Assembly: GCA_900550965.1 (NCBI GenBank) | Contig: URUC01000038.1 | Location: 1 to 17,442 of the forward strand | Direction of reading: 5' to 3' | DNA length: 17,442 nucleotides | DNA from: an uncultured Collinsella sp. | Lineage (GTDB): Bacteria; Actinomycetota; Coriobacteriia; Coriobacteriales; Coriobacteriaceae | Shown here: in pieces, positions 6,171 to 13,450 of the stretch | Layout of the letters: the number at the start of each line of letters is the position of its first letter | Numbering within the stretch: position 1 is the first letter of the stretch | Made by a program: the position numbers and the translations under genes | Notes under the pieces: model-generated | What the model was told of the DNA's origin: nothing | The model's database searches: none | What the model saw: the letters and a program-made list of their open reading frames with translations, nothing else

Positions 6171-8414
6171 TTACGCATCCTTGGCAGACGGCTTAACAGA
6201 AGCAGACTTGGCCTTGGTAGCAGCCTTTTTGGCAGCCGGCTTCTTGGCCGCAGTAGCTTTAGCAGCGGGCTTTGCGTCAGCCTTTGCCTTCGCCTTAGCC
6301 GGAGCCTTCTTCGCAGCCGCAGGCTTGGGCTTCACCGAGGACGTGCGCTTGCGCGTCGCCTTCTTGGGAGCCTCGACCACCGGCGGCTTATAGCTGCTGG
6401 GACCGCGGCGCTTAAGCACCACGCCTGCCAGGCCGGGCACCTTGATCTCGATGGAGTCCATCTGCCCGTTCCAGGGATAGGGCTCGCTCGAGCAGGTGTA
6501 GGGCTCCTCGCCGGCGTATCCGCTGCCGCCAAACTCGGGACGGTCGGAGTCAAAGATGACCTCCCAGTCGCCCTCGCGCGGTACGCCCACGCGGAAGCTC
6601 TCATAGCTCGCCGGGTCAAAGTTGATCAGGATCACCAGGTCGTCGTCGATGTCCTCGCCCTGGCGCACAAAGCTCACGATGGACTGCTTGGAGTTATCCG
6701 CATCGATCCAGGTAAAGCCGTCGTCGGTGTAGCCGCGCTCGTACAGGGCGGGCTCGGCGGTGTACAGGTGGTTGAGCGCCTTGATAAACGCCTGATGATG
6801 ACGGTGGGTCTCGTACTCCTCGGTCAGGAACCACTGGATGGACTCGTAGTAGCGCCACTCAATAAACTGGCCGATCTCGTTTCCCATAAAGTTGAGCTTG
6901 GCACCGGGATGTGTCATTTGGTAGAAAGCAAGCGTGCGCAGGCCGGCAAACTGGCGCCACCAGTCGCCCGGCATACGGCCGATGAGCGAGCATTTGCCGT
7001 GCACGACTTCGTCGTGGCTCAGTGGGCAGATAAAGTTCTCGGTAAAGGCATACATAATGGAGAACGTGAGCAGGCCGTGGTTGCCGGGGCGCCACGGAAA
7101 ATCGGTCTGCATGTAGTGCAGGGTGTCGTTCATCCAGCCCATGTCCCACTTGTAGTGGAAGCCCAGGCCGCCGTCCTGCGGCGGGTAGGTCACGAGCGGC
7201 CACGCGGTGGACTCCTCGGCCATCATCATCACGTCGGGGTAGTGCGCCTCTACAGCGCAGTTGACCTGGCGGATAAACGCGCTGGCGTCCAGGTCCTCCT
7301 CGGTACCGTACTTGTTGAACTTCTTTTGGCCGGGGTCGTCGATGCCAAAGTTGAGGTACAGCATGCTGGACACGCCGTCCATGCGAATGCCGTCCACGTG
7401 GAAGTTCTCGAGCCAGTACAGCACGTTGGAGACCAGGAAGGAGCGGACCTCGCCGCGGGCGAAGTCGAACTTGTGCGTTCCCCAGTTGGGGTGAATCTCG
7501 TGCTCAAACAGCATGTGGCCGTTAAAGGTGGCAAGGCCGTGGGAGTCGGCGCAAAAACCGCCGGGTACCCAGTCCATGATCACGCCAATGCCTGCCTTGT
7601 GGCACGCATCGATAAAGTGCATGAGCTGCTGCGGGCTGCCGTAGCGCGACGTGGCGGCGTAGTAGCCGGTCGTCTGGTAGCCCCAGGAGCCATCGAAGGG
7701 ATGCTCCATAAGCGGCATGACCTCGATATGCGTGTAGCCCATGTCGCGCACGTAGTCCACGAGCTCCACCGACAGGTCGTCGTAGGTGTAGAACTCGCCG
7801 CGCTGTGCGGGGAAGGGGTCCATGGGGCCGGGGTAGTTGCCATACTCGTCCGGCTCGCCCTGCGGCGCATCGCCGTGGCGCTTCCACGAGCCAATATGCA
7901 CCTCGTAGATGTTAAGGGGCTGCGACATGTGGTTGTGGCCTGCACGGCGCTTGAGCCACGCGGCATCGTTCCATTTATAGCCATCGAGGGTCCACAGCAC
8001 GCTCGCCGTACCCGGAGGGCACTCGGCCTTAAAGGCATAGGGATCGGCCTTGTATAGCTTTTCGCCCTCGTTGGTCTCGATAAGGTACTTATAGAGCTGG
8101 CCCTGCTCGGCACCAGGAATAAAGCCTTCCCAAATAGCGCTCGTATGTACGGGCACCAGCGGGTTGGCTTCCTCATCCCAATTATTAAATTCGCCAATGA
8201 CGTGAACGCTCTTTACATCGGGCGCCCAAACGCAAAAACGCCAGCCGCGCGTACGGTTCTGCGTGTCGGGATGCGCGCCCATCTTTTCCCAGCTGCGCTC
8301 CCACATGCCAATGCCAAACAGATAGACATCGTCCTTGGAGAGCTCCGGTGCGTGCGGGGCGGCCTTACGGGCAGCGGGCTTTTTGGTTGCTGGCTTTAGC
8401 TTTGTATCGCTCAC
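6171..8414 (-). CDS. glgB: 1,4-alpha-glucan branching enzyme GlgB with H1-like basic tail
   Basis: GlgB (GH13) cuts alpha-1,4 glucan chains and re-attaches them as alpha-1,6 branches. From the GTG at 8414 it has 747 residues, about 100 longer than usual. The N-terminus is short and basic (KPATKKPAARKAAP). A CBM48-type domain (RFCVWAPDVKSVHVIGEFNNWD) precedes the catalytic barrel. The catalytic triad is present: D346 in GIRMDGV, E400 in MAEEST and D468 in LSHDEVVHGK. Region I reads DWVPGGF, with Gly286 where relatives have His. The last 71 residues are a Lys/Ala/Pro-rich, histone-H1-like tail (PAAKKAATKAK and similar). Start choice is uncertain: the GTG at 8414 has GGGA 7 nt upstream, whereas the ATGs at 8429 and 8426 have no clear ribosome site. 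It is the first gene of the operon, behind a structured leader. Confidence 0.94.
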   Translation of the reverse strand: MSDTKLKPATKKPAARKAAPHAPELSKDDVYLFGIGMWERSWEKMGAHPDTQNRTRGWRFCVWAPDVKSVHVIGEFNNWDEEANPLVPVHTSAIWEGFIPGAEQGQLYKYLIETNEGEKLYKADPYAFKAECPPGTASVLWTLDGYKWNDAAWLKRRAGHNHMSQPLNIYEVHIGSWKRHGDAPQGEPDEYGNYPGPMDPFPAQRGEFYTYDDLSVELVDYVRDMGYTHIEVMPLMEHPFDGSWGYQTTGYYAATSRYGSPQQLMHFIDACHKAGIGVIMDWVPGGFCADSHGLATFNGHMLFEHEIHPNWGTHKFDFARGEVRSFLVSNVLYWLENFHVDGIRMDGVSSMLYLNFGIDDPGQKKFNKYGTEEDLDASAFIRQVNCAVEAHYPDVMMMAEESTAWPLVTYPPQDGGLGFHYKWDMGWMNDTLHYMQTDFPWRPGNHGLLTFSIMYAFTENFICPLSHDEVVHGKCSLIGRMPGDWWRQFAGLRTLAFYQMTHPGAKLNFMGNEIGQFIEWRYYESIQWFLTEEYETHRHHQAFIKALNHLYTAEPALYERGYTDDGFTWIDADNSKQSIVSFVRQGEDIDDDLVILINFDPASYESFRVGVPREGDWEVIFDSDRPEFGGSGYAGEEPYTCSSEPYPWNGQMDSIEIKVPGLAGVVLKRRGPSSYKPPVVEAPKKATRKRTSSVKPKPAAAKKAPAKAKAKADAKPAAKATAAKKPAAKKAATKAKSASVKPSAKDA

Positions 8415-8445
8415 GTTTGATCCCATCATGACGCGGCAGCGTGTT

Positions 8446-8553
8446 GCCTTGGTGACTAGATGCGAAAGGTCCAAGGCTGCACGAATCGAAGGGACGGCGA
8501 TAGTTCTATGATTCGTTCCACCTCGCGTGCTCGGTGGAACTTTCGGCACGAAA
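8446..8553 (-). promoter_or_regulatory. Hairpin-rich leader upstream of glgB
   Basis: Four stem-loops lie in series on the minus strand. They are TTTCG/CGAAA (8541-8553), GTTCCACC/GGTGGAAC (8-bp stem, 8515-8522 with 8533-8540), ACGAATC/GATTCGT (7 bp, 8481-8487 with 8510-8516) and GCCTTGG/CCAAGGC (7 bp, 8446-8452 with 8471-8477). The second and third share two bases, so they may compete. The span from 8430 to 8760 has no credible gene; this leader, the promoter and the operator repeats account for most of it. I recognise no known riboswitch class. Confidence 0.45.
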
Positions 8554-8626
8554 TACGATAACGCCTGTTCGTTACTTTTATGGAGAAAAGTGGATTTGCG
8601 GCGGCGTTTAATCGGCGAGCGCCATG

Positions 8627-8656
8627 TTTATACCACTGGCAGAATTGCGATGGTAA
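8627..8656 (-). promoter_or_regulatory. Candidate promoter of the glycogen operon
   Basis: On the minus strand, TGGTATAAA gives an extended -10 (TG-n-TATAAA, with TATAAA at 8632-8627). TTACCA at 8656-8651 is a 4/6 match to the -35 at 18-bp spacing. Transcription would start near 8620, leaving about 190-205 nt of untranslated leader before glgB. The -35 lies inside an arm of the dyad at 8651-8676, so a bound regulator would block it. Confidence 0.55.
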
Positions 8657-8676
8657 AACTCTTGACAGTTTTACCA
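8651..8676. promoter_or_regulatory. Perfect dyad operator, TGGTAAAACT-n6-AGTTTTACCA
   Basis: Two 10-bp arms (8651-8660 and 8667-8676) are exact inverted repeats separated by 6 bp. A TTGACA hexamer on the plus strand (8662-8667) lies across the spacer, and the minus-strand -35 of the glycogen promoter lies in the left arm. It is therefore well placed to control both divergent directions. The regulator is not encoded in the window. Confidence 0.6.
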
Positions 8677-8707
8677 ATTAGGGTTTCAAAACTGTTAGGC
8701 TGACGTT

Positions 8708-8738
8708 TGGTAAAACGTTTTTAGCAGGTTGTTTACCA
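8708..8738. promoter_or_regulatory. Second operator-like cluster with AAAACGTTTT core
   Basis: TGGTAAAACG (8708-8717) repeats the half-site of the upstream dyad, and TTTACCA (8732-8738) is its inverted, slightly shortened partner. AAAACGTTTT (8712-8721) is a 10-bp palindrome with central CG, a hallmark of LacI-family operators. It lies 20-50 bp before the HAD gene start. LacI-type control by a sugar signal is an inference. Confidence 0.5.
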
Positions 8739-8760
8739 TTTGACATCGAAAGGTACGTTT

Positions 8761-9450
8761 ATGTCCCAGACCGCCGCTCCCAATGTTGCTTTTATTTTCG
8801 ATTGCGACGGCACGCTGGTTAATAGCACCCCCGTCTGGGGCTATGCGCAGCCCGAGTTATTACGCCGTCATGGCATTGATGTAACGGTCGACGATTTTGC
8901 CCAGTTCGAACACTTGTCGCTGGAGGATGAGTGCCAGGCCTACCACGACACGTGGGGCATTGGCGCGAATGGCGAGGAGCTGTACCGCGAGCTGAGCGAG
9001 ATCCTGATCGATGGCTATTCCAAGGTGCCGCCGCGTGAGGGGCTCCTGGCATTTTTGGAGCAGGCGAAGGCGGCCGGTATTGCCATGTGCGTTGCCACGT
9101 CTACACCGGCCGAGCTGGTGAAGTCCGCCCTTGCGGGTGCCGGTCTTGATCGCTATATGGAGTTTATTACTACGACAGGGGAGGCGGGACGCTCCAAGCA
9201 GTTCCCTGACGTGTACGAGCTGGCGCTGCGTCGTTTGGAGGAGCGCCATGGGCACAAGTTTGATCGCACCTGGGTGTTTGAGGACGCCGTCTTTGGTCTA
9301 AAGAGCTCCGGCACCGCTGGATTTAAACGCGTGGGCATCTATGACCCGCATGGCCGTATGGAGCGCGACGAGGTGCGTGCCAACTGCGATATCTTCATCG
9401 ACAGCTATGAAGAGCTGGACCTGGCCCACGTGCTTTCGTTTGAGGGCTAG
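8761..9450 (+). CDS. HAD-family hydrolase, beta-phosphoglucomutase-like
   Basis: A haloacid dehalogenase superfamily enzyme of subfamily IA (230 residues), a cytoplasmic phosphatase or phosphomutase. The nucleophile motif FIFDCDGT gives Asp14 and general acid Asp16, followed by a helical C1 cap. Motif II is in VATSTPAE, the motif III lysine is probably in SKQFPDVYE, and motif IV is in WVFEDAVFGLKS. The ATG at 8761 is chosen over an in-frame TTG at 8740 because GAAAGG lies 7 nt upstream of it. It is transcribed divergently from the glycogen operon across a shared operator region and is 9 nt before thiN. A role with sugar phosphates such as glucose-1-phosphate is tempting from position and family. 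However, HAD substrates cannot be read from sequence; a phosphoglycolate-type phosphatase is also possible. Confidence 0.88.
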   Translation: MSQTAAPNVAFIFDCDGTLVNSTPVWGYAQPELLRRHGIDVTVDDFAQFEHLSLEDECQAYHDTWGIGANGEELYRELSEILIDGYSKVPPREGLLAFLEQAKAAGIAMCVATSTPAELVKSALAGAGLDRYMEFITTTGEAGRSKQFPDVYELALRRLEERHGHKFDRTWVFEDAVFGLKSSGTAGFKRVGIYDPHGRMERDEVRANCDIFIDSYEELDLAHVLSFEG

Positions 9451-9459
9451 GCGAGGGCC

Positions 9460-10128
9460 GTGGCTTGCAAGGTATTGGTTGTTTGCGGCTCGCCCGTGGT
9501 GGCGAGCGAGGATCTGCTGCGTCAACTGGCAGGGGAGTGCGACCGCATCGTAGCCGTAGACCGCGGTCTGGACGCCCTGTTGGGCGCTGGCCTGAGCTGC
9601 GATTTCTATGTGGGCGACGCCGACACCGTAAGCGATGAGGGACGCGCTCTGGTCGACGCGGCCGAAGCCTTTGAGGTTGAGCGCCACAACCCCTACAAGG
9701 ACTACACCGATCTGGCATTGGCGCTCGATTCCGTCCGCCGTCGCTGGCCGGGTGCCGAAGTGGTGGCAACTTGCGCCACCGGCGGCCGCCCGGACATGGC
9801 GCTTTCCGTTCTGGGGCTTCTCGCGGGCTACGAGGACGCTCCCATCTGGATTGCCGAAGACAAAGTGGTCGCTCGCGTCCTTCACGCAGGTGAGTCGTGG
9901 ACCATCGAAGGCGCCGAAGGCAAGACGTTTTCCATCATCGCCATAGCCCCGAACACCGAGGTGAGCGAGCACGGCCTAGAGTGGGAGCTAGATCACAGCC
10001 CCCTGGGCCTGTTAGCCGACACTGGCATTAGCAACATAGTCCGATCCACTGCAGAGATCGAAGTCCATACCGGCACTGCAATAGCGTATTTGCTGCATCA
10101 GGGTTTTATCGGGACGGTTTGCGAGTAG
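9460..10128 (+). CDS. thiN: Thiamine pyrophosphokinase
   Basis: Transfers pyrophosphate from ATP to thiamine to give thiamine diphosphate, the active cofactor. The 222-residue protein matches the family's length and layout: an N-terminal Rossmann-like domain with VAVDRGLDALLGAGLSCDF and the metal-binding VGDADTV, then the diagnostic NPYKDYTDLALAL and CATGGRPDMAL. A C-terminal beta-sandwich segment follows (SIIAIAPNTEVSEHGLEW, LLADTGISNIV), where thiamine binds at the dimer interface. The start is GTG at 9460 with GAGG very close upstream; no better start exists. It lies 9 nt after the HAD gene, so the two are probably co-transcribed. No terminator is visible before the tRNA promoter 40 nt downstream. 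Confidence 0.92.
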   Translation: MACKVLVVCGSPVVASEDLLRQLAGECDRIVAVDRGLDALLGAGLSCDFYVGDADTVSDEGRALVDAAEAFEVERHNPYKDYTDLALALDSVRRRWPGAEVVATCATGGRPDMALSVLGLLAGYEDAPIWIAEDKVVARVLHAGESWTIEGAEGKTFSIIAIAPNTEVSEHGLEWELDHSPLGLLADTGISNIVRSTAEIEVHTGTAIAYLLHQGFIGTVCE

Positions 10129-10166
10129 GAAAACCCGTAAGTGCGAGAATCAACCCAAAAAACTTC

Positions 10167-10195
10167 TTGCACAACTAAGAATCTTCCCCTATAGT
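10167..10195 (+). promoter_or_regulatory. Promoter of tRNA-Ala
   Basis: TTGCAC (10167-10172) and TATAGT (10190-10195) are separated by exactly 17 bp, a good vegetative sigma-factor promoter. Transcription would begin around 10202, just before the mature tRNA 5' end at 10209. Confidence 0.8.
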
Positions 10196-10208
10196 ATCTC
10201 CTCGTCAC

Positions 10209-10281
10209 GGGGGCGTAGCTCAGCTGGGAGAGCGCTTGACTGGCAGTCAAGAGGTCAGGGGTTCGATCCCCCTCGTCTCCA
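10209..10281 (+). tRNA. tRNA-Ala (anticodon GGC)
   Basis: A 73-nt cloverleaf. The acceptor stem GGGGGCG/CGTCTCC includes G3-U70, the alanine identity pair. A D-arm (GCTC...GAGC) is present. The anticodon stem CTTGA/TCAAG encloses loop CTGGCAG with anticodon GGC, and the T-arm is AGGGG-TTCGATC-CCCCT. The discriminator is A. The 3' CCA is not fully encoded (ACCC follows). It has its own promoter upstream and a terminator downstream. Confidence 0.97.
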
Positions 10282-10296
10282 CCCGAGCATTGAATG

Positions 10297-10325
10297 AGGC
10301 TCCAACGCAAGTTGGGGCCTTTTTT
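10297..10325 (+). terminator. Intrinsic terminator after tRNA-Ala
   Basis: AGGCTCCAAC and GTTGGGGCCT pair as a 10-bp stem (one G-U) around a GCAA tetraloop, followed by six T residues. It lies 15 nt after the tRNA and 32 nt before the ABC-F start, so the ABC-F gene needs its own promoter or read-through. Confidence 0.88.
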
Positions 10326-10356
10326 CATATAGGCACACAAGGTCAAAGGCGGCAGC

Positions 10357-12390
10357 ATGATCCTCCTGGTCGACAAGATCGAAAAAAGCTTCGGCGCACG
10401 CGTCCTCTTCAGCGGCGCGTCCTTCCAGATCAACCCCGGCGAGCGCTTCGCGCTCGTGGGCCCCAACGGCGCCGGCAAAACCACTATGCTCAAAATCATC
10501 ATGGGCATCGACAGTCCCGACTCCGGCCAGGTCCAGTGCGCAAAGGACTGCCAGGTGGGCTACCTAGAGCAGGAAACTAATCTGGAACAAAAGAACACCA
10601 CTATCCTCGCCGAGGTCATGGCCGCCGCCAAGGAAATCCGCCGCATGGGCGAGCGCGCTAACGAGCTGCAGGCCCAAATCACCGAGCTCTCCGAGCAGGG
10701 CAAGGACGTCGACGCACTCCTCAACGAGTACGGCCAGGTCCAGGACCGCTTTGAGCACCTGGGCGGCTACGAGCTCGAGAGCAACGCCCGCAAAATCCTG
10801 TCCGGCCTGGGCTTTAAGGTCACCGACTTTGAGCGCCCGTGCTCCGAGTTCTCGGGCGGCTGGCAGATGCGCATCGCGCTCGCCAAGCTCTTCCTGCGCC
10901 ATCCCGACCTGCTGCTTCTGGACGAGCCCACTAACCACCTGGACCTCGAAAGCGTCCAGTGGCTGCGCGGCTTTATAGCCAACTATGACGGCGCCGTCCT
11001 CATCGTCAGCCACGACCGCGCCTTCATGGACGCTTGCGTCGACCACGTCGCCGCACTCGAAAATCGTCGCGTGACCACTTACACCGGCAACTACAGCAGC
11101 TACCTCAAGCAGCGCGAGGACAACCTTGAGCAGATGCGCGCCAAGCGCGCCGCCCAGGAGCGCGACATCGCCCACATGCAGGTCTTCGTCGACAAGTTCC
11201 GCTACAAGCCCACCAAGGCAGCCCAGGCCCAGGAGCGCATCCGCAAGATCGAGCAGATCAAAAAGGAGCTTGTCATCCTACCCGAGGGCCACAAGCACAT
11301 CGACTTTAAGTTCCCTGACCCACCGCGCTCCGGCGATATGGTCGTGGGCCTGGAGGGCGTCTCCAAGTCCTACGGCAACAAACACATCTACAGCGATATC
11401 GACCTCAAGCTCTACCGCGGCGAGCACGTGGCGCTCGTCGGCCCCAACGGCGCCGGCAAGTCCACGCTCATGAAGATCATCGCCGGACTGGAGCCGCCCA
11501 CCACCGGCACCCGCGACCTGGGCACCAACGTGGGCGTGGCCTATTACGCCCAGCACGCGCTCGAGGGCATGACCGAGTCCAACACCGTCCTGCAAGAGAT
11601 CGACACCGTCACGCCCAAGTGGACCGTGCCGCAGCAGCGCAGCCTACTGGGCGCCTTCCTGTTTAGCGACAACGATTCCATCGAGAAGCAGGTTCGCGTC
11701 CTCTCCGGCGGCGAAAAAGCGCGTCTGGCCCTGGCCAAGATGCTCGTGGCCCCCGAGGCGCTCCTGTGCCTGGACGAGCCCACCAACCACCTAGACATCG
11801 ACTCGGTGGACATGCTCGAGAACGCCCTGCAAAACTTCCCCGGCACCATCGTGCTGATCAGCCACGACGAGCACCTGGTGCGCGCCGTGGCCAACCGCGT
11901 CATCGACATCCGCGACGGACAAGTCACGGTCTACGACGGCGACTACGACTACTACCTCTACAAGCGCGAGGACCTCGCAGCCCGCGCCGCCGCCGAGGCG
12001 TCCACGGAGAGCGCGCCGGCCACGACCAAGTCCGCCAAGGCCAGCGCTGCCCAGGCCGACACCCCCGTCGCCGCCCCCAAGCCTGCCGAGGGCAAAAAGA
12101 CCAAGGAGCAAAAGCGCGCCGAGGCCCAAGCCCGCGCTGCGCTCAACAAAAAGCTCAAGGGCGTGCGTAACCAGCTCAAGAAGATCGAGACGGAGCTCGA
12201 CAAAAAGCGCGCCCGCTATGACGAGCTTATGGAATTGATGGCAAGCGAAGAGCTTTATGCCGATCAAGACAAGTTCAACGCCGCGCTGGGGGAATATAAC
12301 GGCCTTAAGCAAGAGCTGCCCAAGCTCGAGGACGAATGGCTGGAGCTTTCCACCCAGATCGAAGAGGAGACCGCGCGTGAACTCTCGTAA
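10357..12390 (+). CDS. ABC-F family ATPase with C-terminal coiled coil
   Basis: A soluble twin-ATPase of the ABC-F family (677 residues, no membrane segments). Such proteins act at the ribosomal E-site to help stalled or slow translation. Domain 1 has Walker A GPNGAGKTT (35-43), signature FSGGWQMR (near 165) and LLLLDEPTNHLD. A charged helical linker (about 240-320, the P-site tRNA interaction motif) leads to domain 2, with Walker A GPNGAGKST (near 362), signature LSGGEKARLAL (near 449) and LLCLDEPTNHLD. A Lys/Ala-rich linker (about 535-590) and a coiled coil end the protein, like Uup or YheS rather than the shorter EttA. ATG at 10357 follows AAAGGCGG. It is probably a housekeeping translation factor; nothing points to antibiotic resistance. 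Its 3' end overlaps the next gene by 14 nt. Confidence 0.9.
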   Translation: MILLVDKIEKSFGARVLFSGASFQINPGERFALVGPNGAGKTTMLKIIMGIDSPDSGQVQCAKDCQVGYLEQETNLEQKNTTILAEVMAAAKEIRRMGERANELQAQITELSEQGKDVDALLNEYGQVQDRFEHLGGYELESNARKILSGLGFKVTDFERPCSEFSGGWQMRIALAKLFLRHPDLLLLDEPTNHLDLESVQWLRGFIANYDGAVLIVSHDRAFMDACVDHVAALENRRVTTYTGNYSSYLKQREDNLEQMRAKRAAQERDIAHMQVFVDKFRYKPTKAAQAQERIRKIEQIKKELVILPEGHKHIDFKFPDPPRSGDMVVGLEGVSKSYGNKHIYSDIDLKLYRGEHVALVGPNGAGKSTLMKIIAGLEPPTTGTRDLGTNVGVAYYAQHALEGMTESNTVLQEIDTVTPKWTVPQQRSLLGAFLFSDNDSIEKQVRVLSGGEKARLALAKMLVAPEALLCLDEPTNHLDIDSVDMLENALQNFPGTIVLISHDEHLVRAVANRVIDIRDGQVTVYDGDYDYYLYKREDLAARAAAEASTESAPATTKSAKASAAQADTPVAAPKPAEGKKTKEQKRAEAQARAALNKKLKGVRNQLKKIETELDKKRARYDELMELMASEELYADQDKFNAALGEYNGLKQELPKLEDEWLELSTQIEEETARELS

Positions 12391-12673
12391 GGCCGCTGCC
12401 GTGGCGATGAGCATCATCGCCATCGCCTGTCGCATCTGCGGCATCTTTATGAGCGCGATGACCGTGCTGCTGTGTTTTAGCGGCCTCACCGCCAAGCTGC
12501 AGATCGTAGGCTTTGTCGTTAAGCTTTCGCGCGCACTGCCGAGCGCCATCGCCGGCTATGGCGTCATCACATCGCCCTTTGGCGGCGTGTTCCGCCTGGA
12601 TTACGCCATCGTCACCGTGATCCTGTTTGTGATCGACTACCTACTCACGCGCGCCTCGCGCCGCGTCCGCTAG
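12377..12673 (+). CDS. Small two-helix membrane protein of unknown function
   Basis: 98 residues from a GTG at 12377. GAGGAG lies 8 nt upstream inside the ABC-F gene, and the frame overlaps the ABC-F 3' end by 14 nt, so it is translationally coupled. A short basic start (NSRKAAAVA) is followed by a hydrophobic helix (SIIAIACRICGIFMSAMTVL) and a middle amphipathic stretch (KLQIVGFVVKLSRALPSAI). A second hydrophobic helix (YAIVTVILFVIDYLL) leads into a basic end (TRASRRVR). By the positive-inside rule both ends would be cytoplasmic. I do not recognise the family. It lies 9 nt before the M50 protease gene, so it could be a partner of that membrane protease, but this is only suggested by position. 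Longer in-frame starts upstream would run through the ABC-F gene and are rejected. Confidence 0.75.
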   Translation: MNSRKAAAVAMSIIAIACRICGIFMSAMTVLLCFSGLTAKLQIVGFVVKLSRALPSAIAGYGVITSPFGGVFRLDYAIVTVILFVIDYLLTRASRRVR

Positions 12674-12682
12674 GGGAGCGCT

Positions 12683-13366
12683 ATGTCCAGCAGCTACCTC
12701 ATGAACCTGCTCGCCAGCGCCGTCGCCGTCATCGTGGGCATCGTGATCCACGAGAGCGCACACGCCGCCGCGGCCTGGGCGCTCGGCGACAAGACGGCCC
12801 GTTCGCGCGGCCGCGTGTCACTCAACCCGCTTAACCATATCGACCCGTTTGGCACCATCATCCTGCCGCTGCTCATGCTCGCGGCCGGCGGCCCGGTGTT
12901 CGCCTTCGCCAAACCCGTGCCCGTCTACCTCAACAACCTCAAGCACCCCAAGCGCGACGAGGTCCTGGTGAGCGCGGCCGGCCCCGCGTCGAACATCGCA
13001 CTCGCGTGCCTTGCCGCGGCACTCATGCACGTGGCGTACGGCAACCTCTACACCGGCATCTCCTTTGCCCTGGCGTCACAGATCATGAACTTCGGCGCCA
13101 CGTTTATCGTGGTTAACCTGTCACTCGCATTCTTCAACCTCATCCCGATCCCGCCGCTCGATGGCTCGTCGATCATCGTGCCGTTCCTCAAAGGCAAGGC
13201 GCTCAACAACTACTACCACCTGCAGCAATACGCCATGCCCATCCTCATCATCGTGCTGTATCTGCTGCCCATGTGGACTGGCATTGATGTGATCGGCCGC
13301 TATTTCGACGTTACCGTGTATCCGCTGGCCGAGTGGCTGCTCAACTTCGCAATCGCCGGCATCTAA
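12683..13366 (+). CDS. Site-2-type (M50) intramembrane metalloprotease
   Basis: A membrane-embedded zinc protease of the M50 rhomboid-independent family (227 residues). The HExxH zinc motif is HESAH (23-27) in the first membrane helix, and the third ligand motif is NLIPIPPLDGS (from 152, Asp160). Several further hydrophobic helices follow, for example SNIALACLAAALMHVAYG and PILIIVLYLLPMW. There is no PDZ domain, so it is the compact form rather than RseP. ATG at 12683 has GGGGAG upstream. Substrates are unknown; in related bacteria similar compact M50 proteins lie upstream of scpA-scpB, as here. The gap to scpA is 84 nt, with a small hairpin (13382-13400) without a T-run. Confidence 0.9.
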   Translation: MSSSYLMNLLASAVAVIVGIVIHESAHAAAAWALGDKTARSRGRVSLNPLNHIDPFGTIILPLLMLAAGGPVFAFAKPVPVYLNNLKHPKRDEVLVSAAGPASNIALACLAAALMHVAYGNLYTGISFALASQIMNFGATFIVVNLSLAFFNLIPIPPLDGSSIIVPFLKGKALNNYYHLQQYAMPILIIVLYLLPMWTGIDVIGRYFDVTVYPLAEWLLNFAIAGI

Positions 13367-13450
13367 GGTAAACTTACAGGTCGACCGCGCAAAACGGTCG
13401 CAACATGCACCCAAACCGCGCCGCGAAGGCGCCGTCAAAGGAGGTCGAAG

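Noticed and set aside
4349..8057. Two long plus-strand open frames (4349-6196 and 6147-8057) opposite glgP and glgB
   Set aside because: They mirror conserved enzyme genes on the other strand and have Val/Leu/Ala/His-rich translations typical of shadow frames.
8415..8549. Longer glgB from the GTG at 8549
   Set aside because: The extra residues do not resemble GlgB, no ribosome site was seen, and the DNA there forms leader hairpins.
8740..8745. TTGACA just before the HAD gene as a -35
   Set aside because: There is no room for a -10 before the ribosome site, and no -10-like hexamer lies downstream outside the gene.
13382..13400. CGACCG/CGGTCG hairpin between the M50 gene and scpA as a terminator
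   Set aside because: Only a 6-bp stem with a 7-nt loop and no T-run follows; likely incidental.
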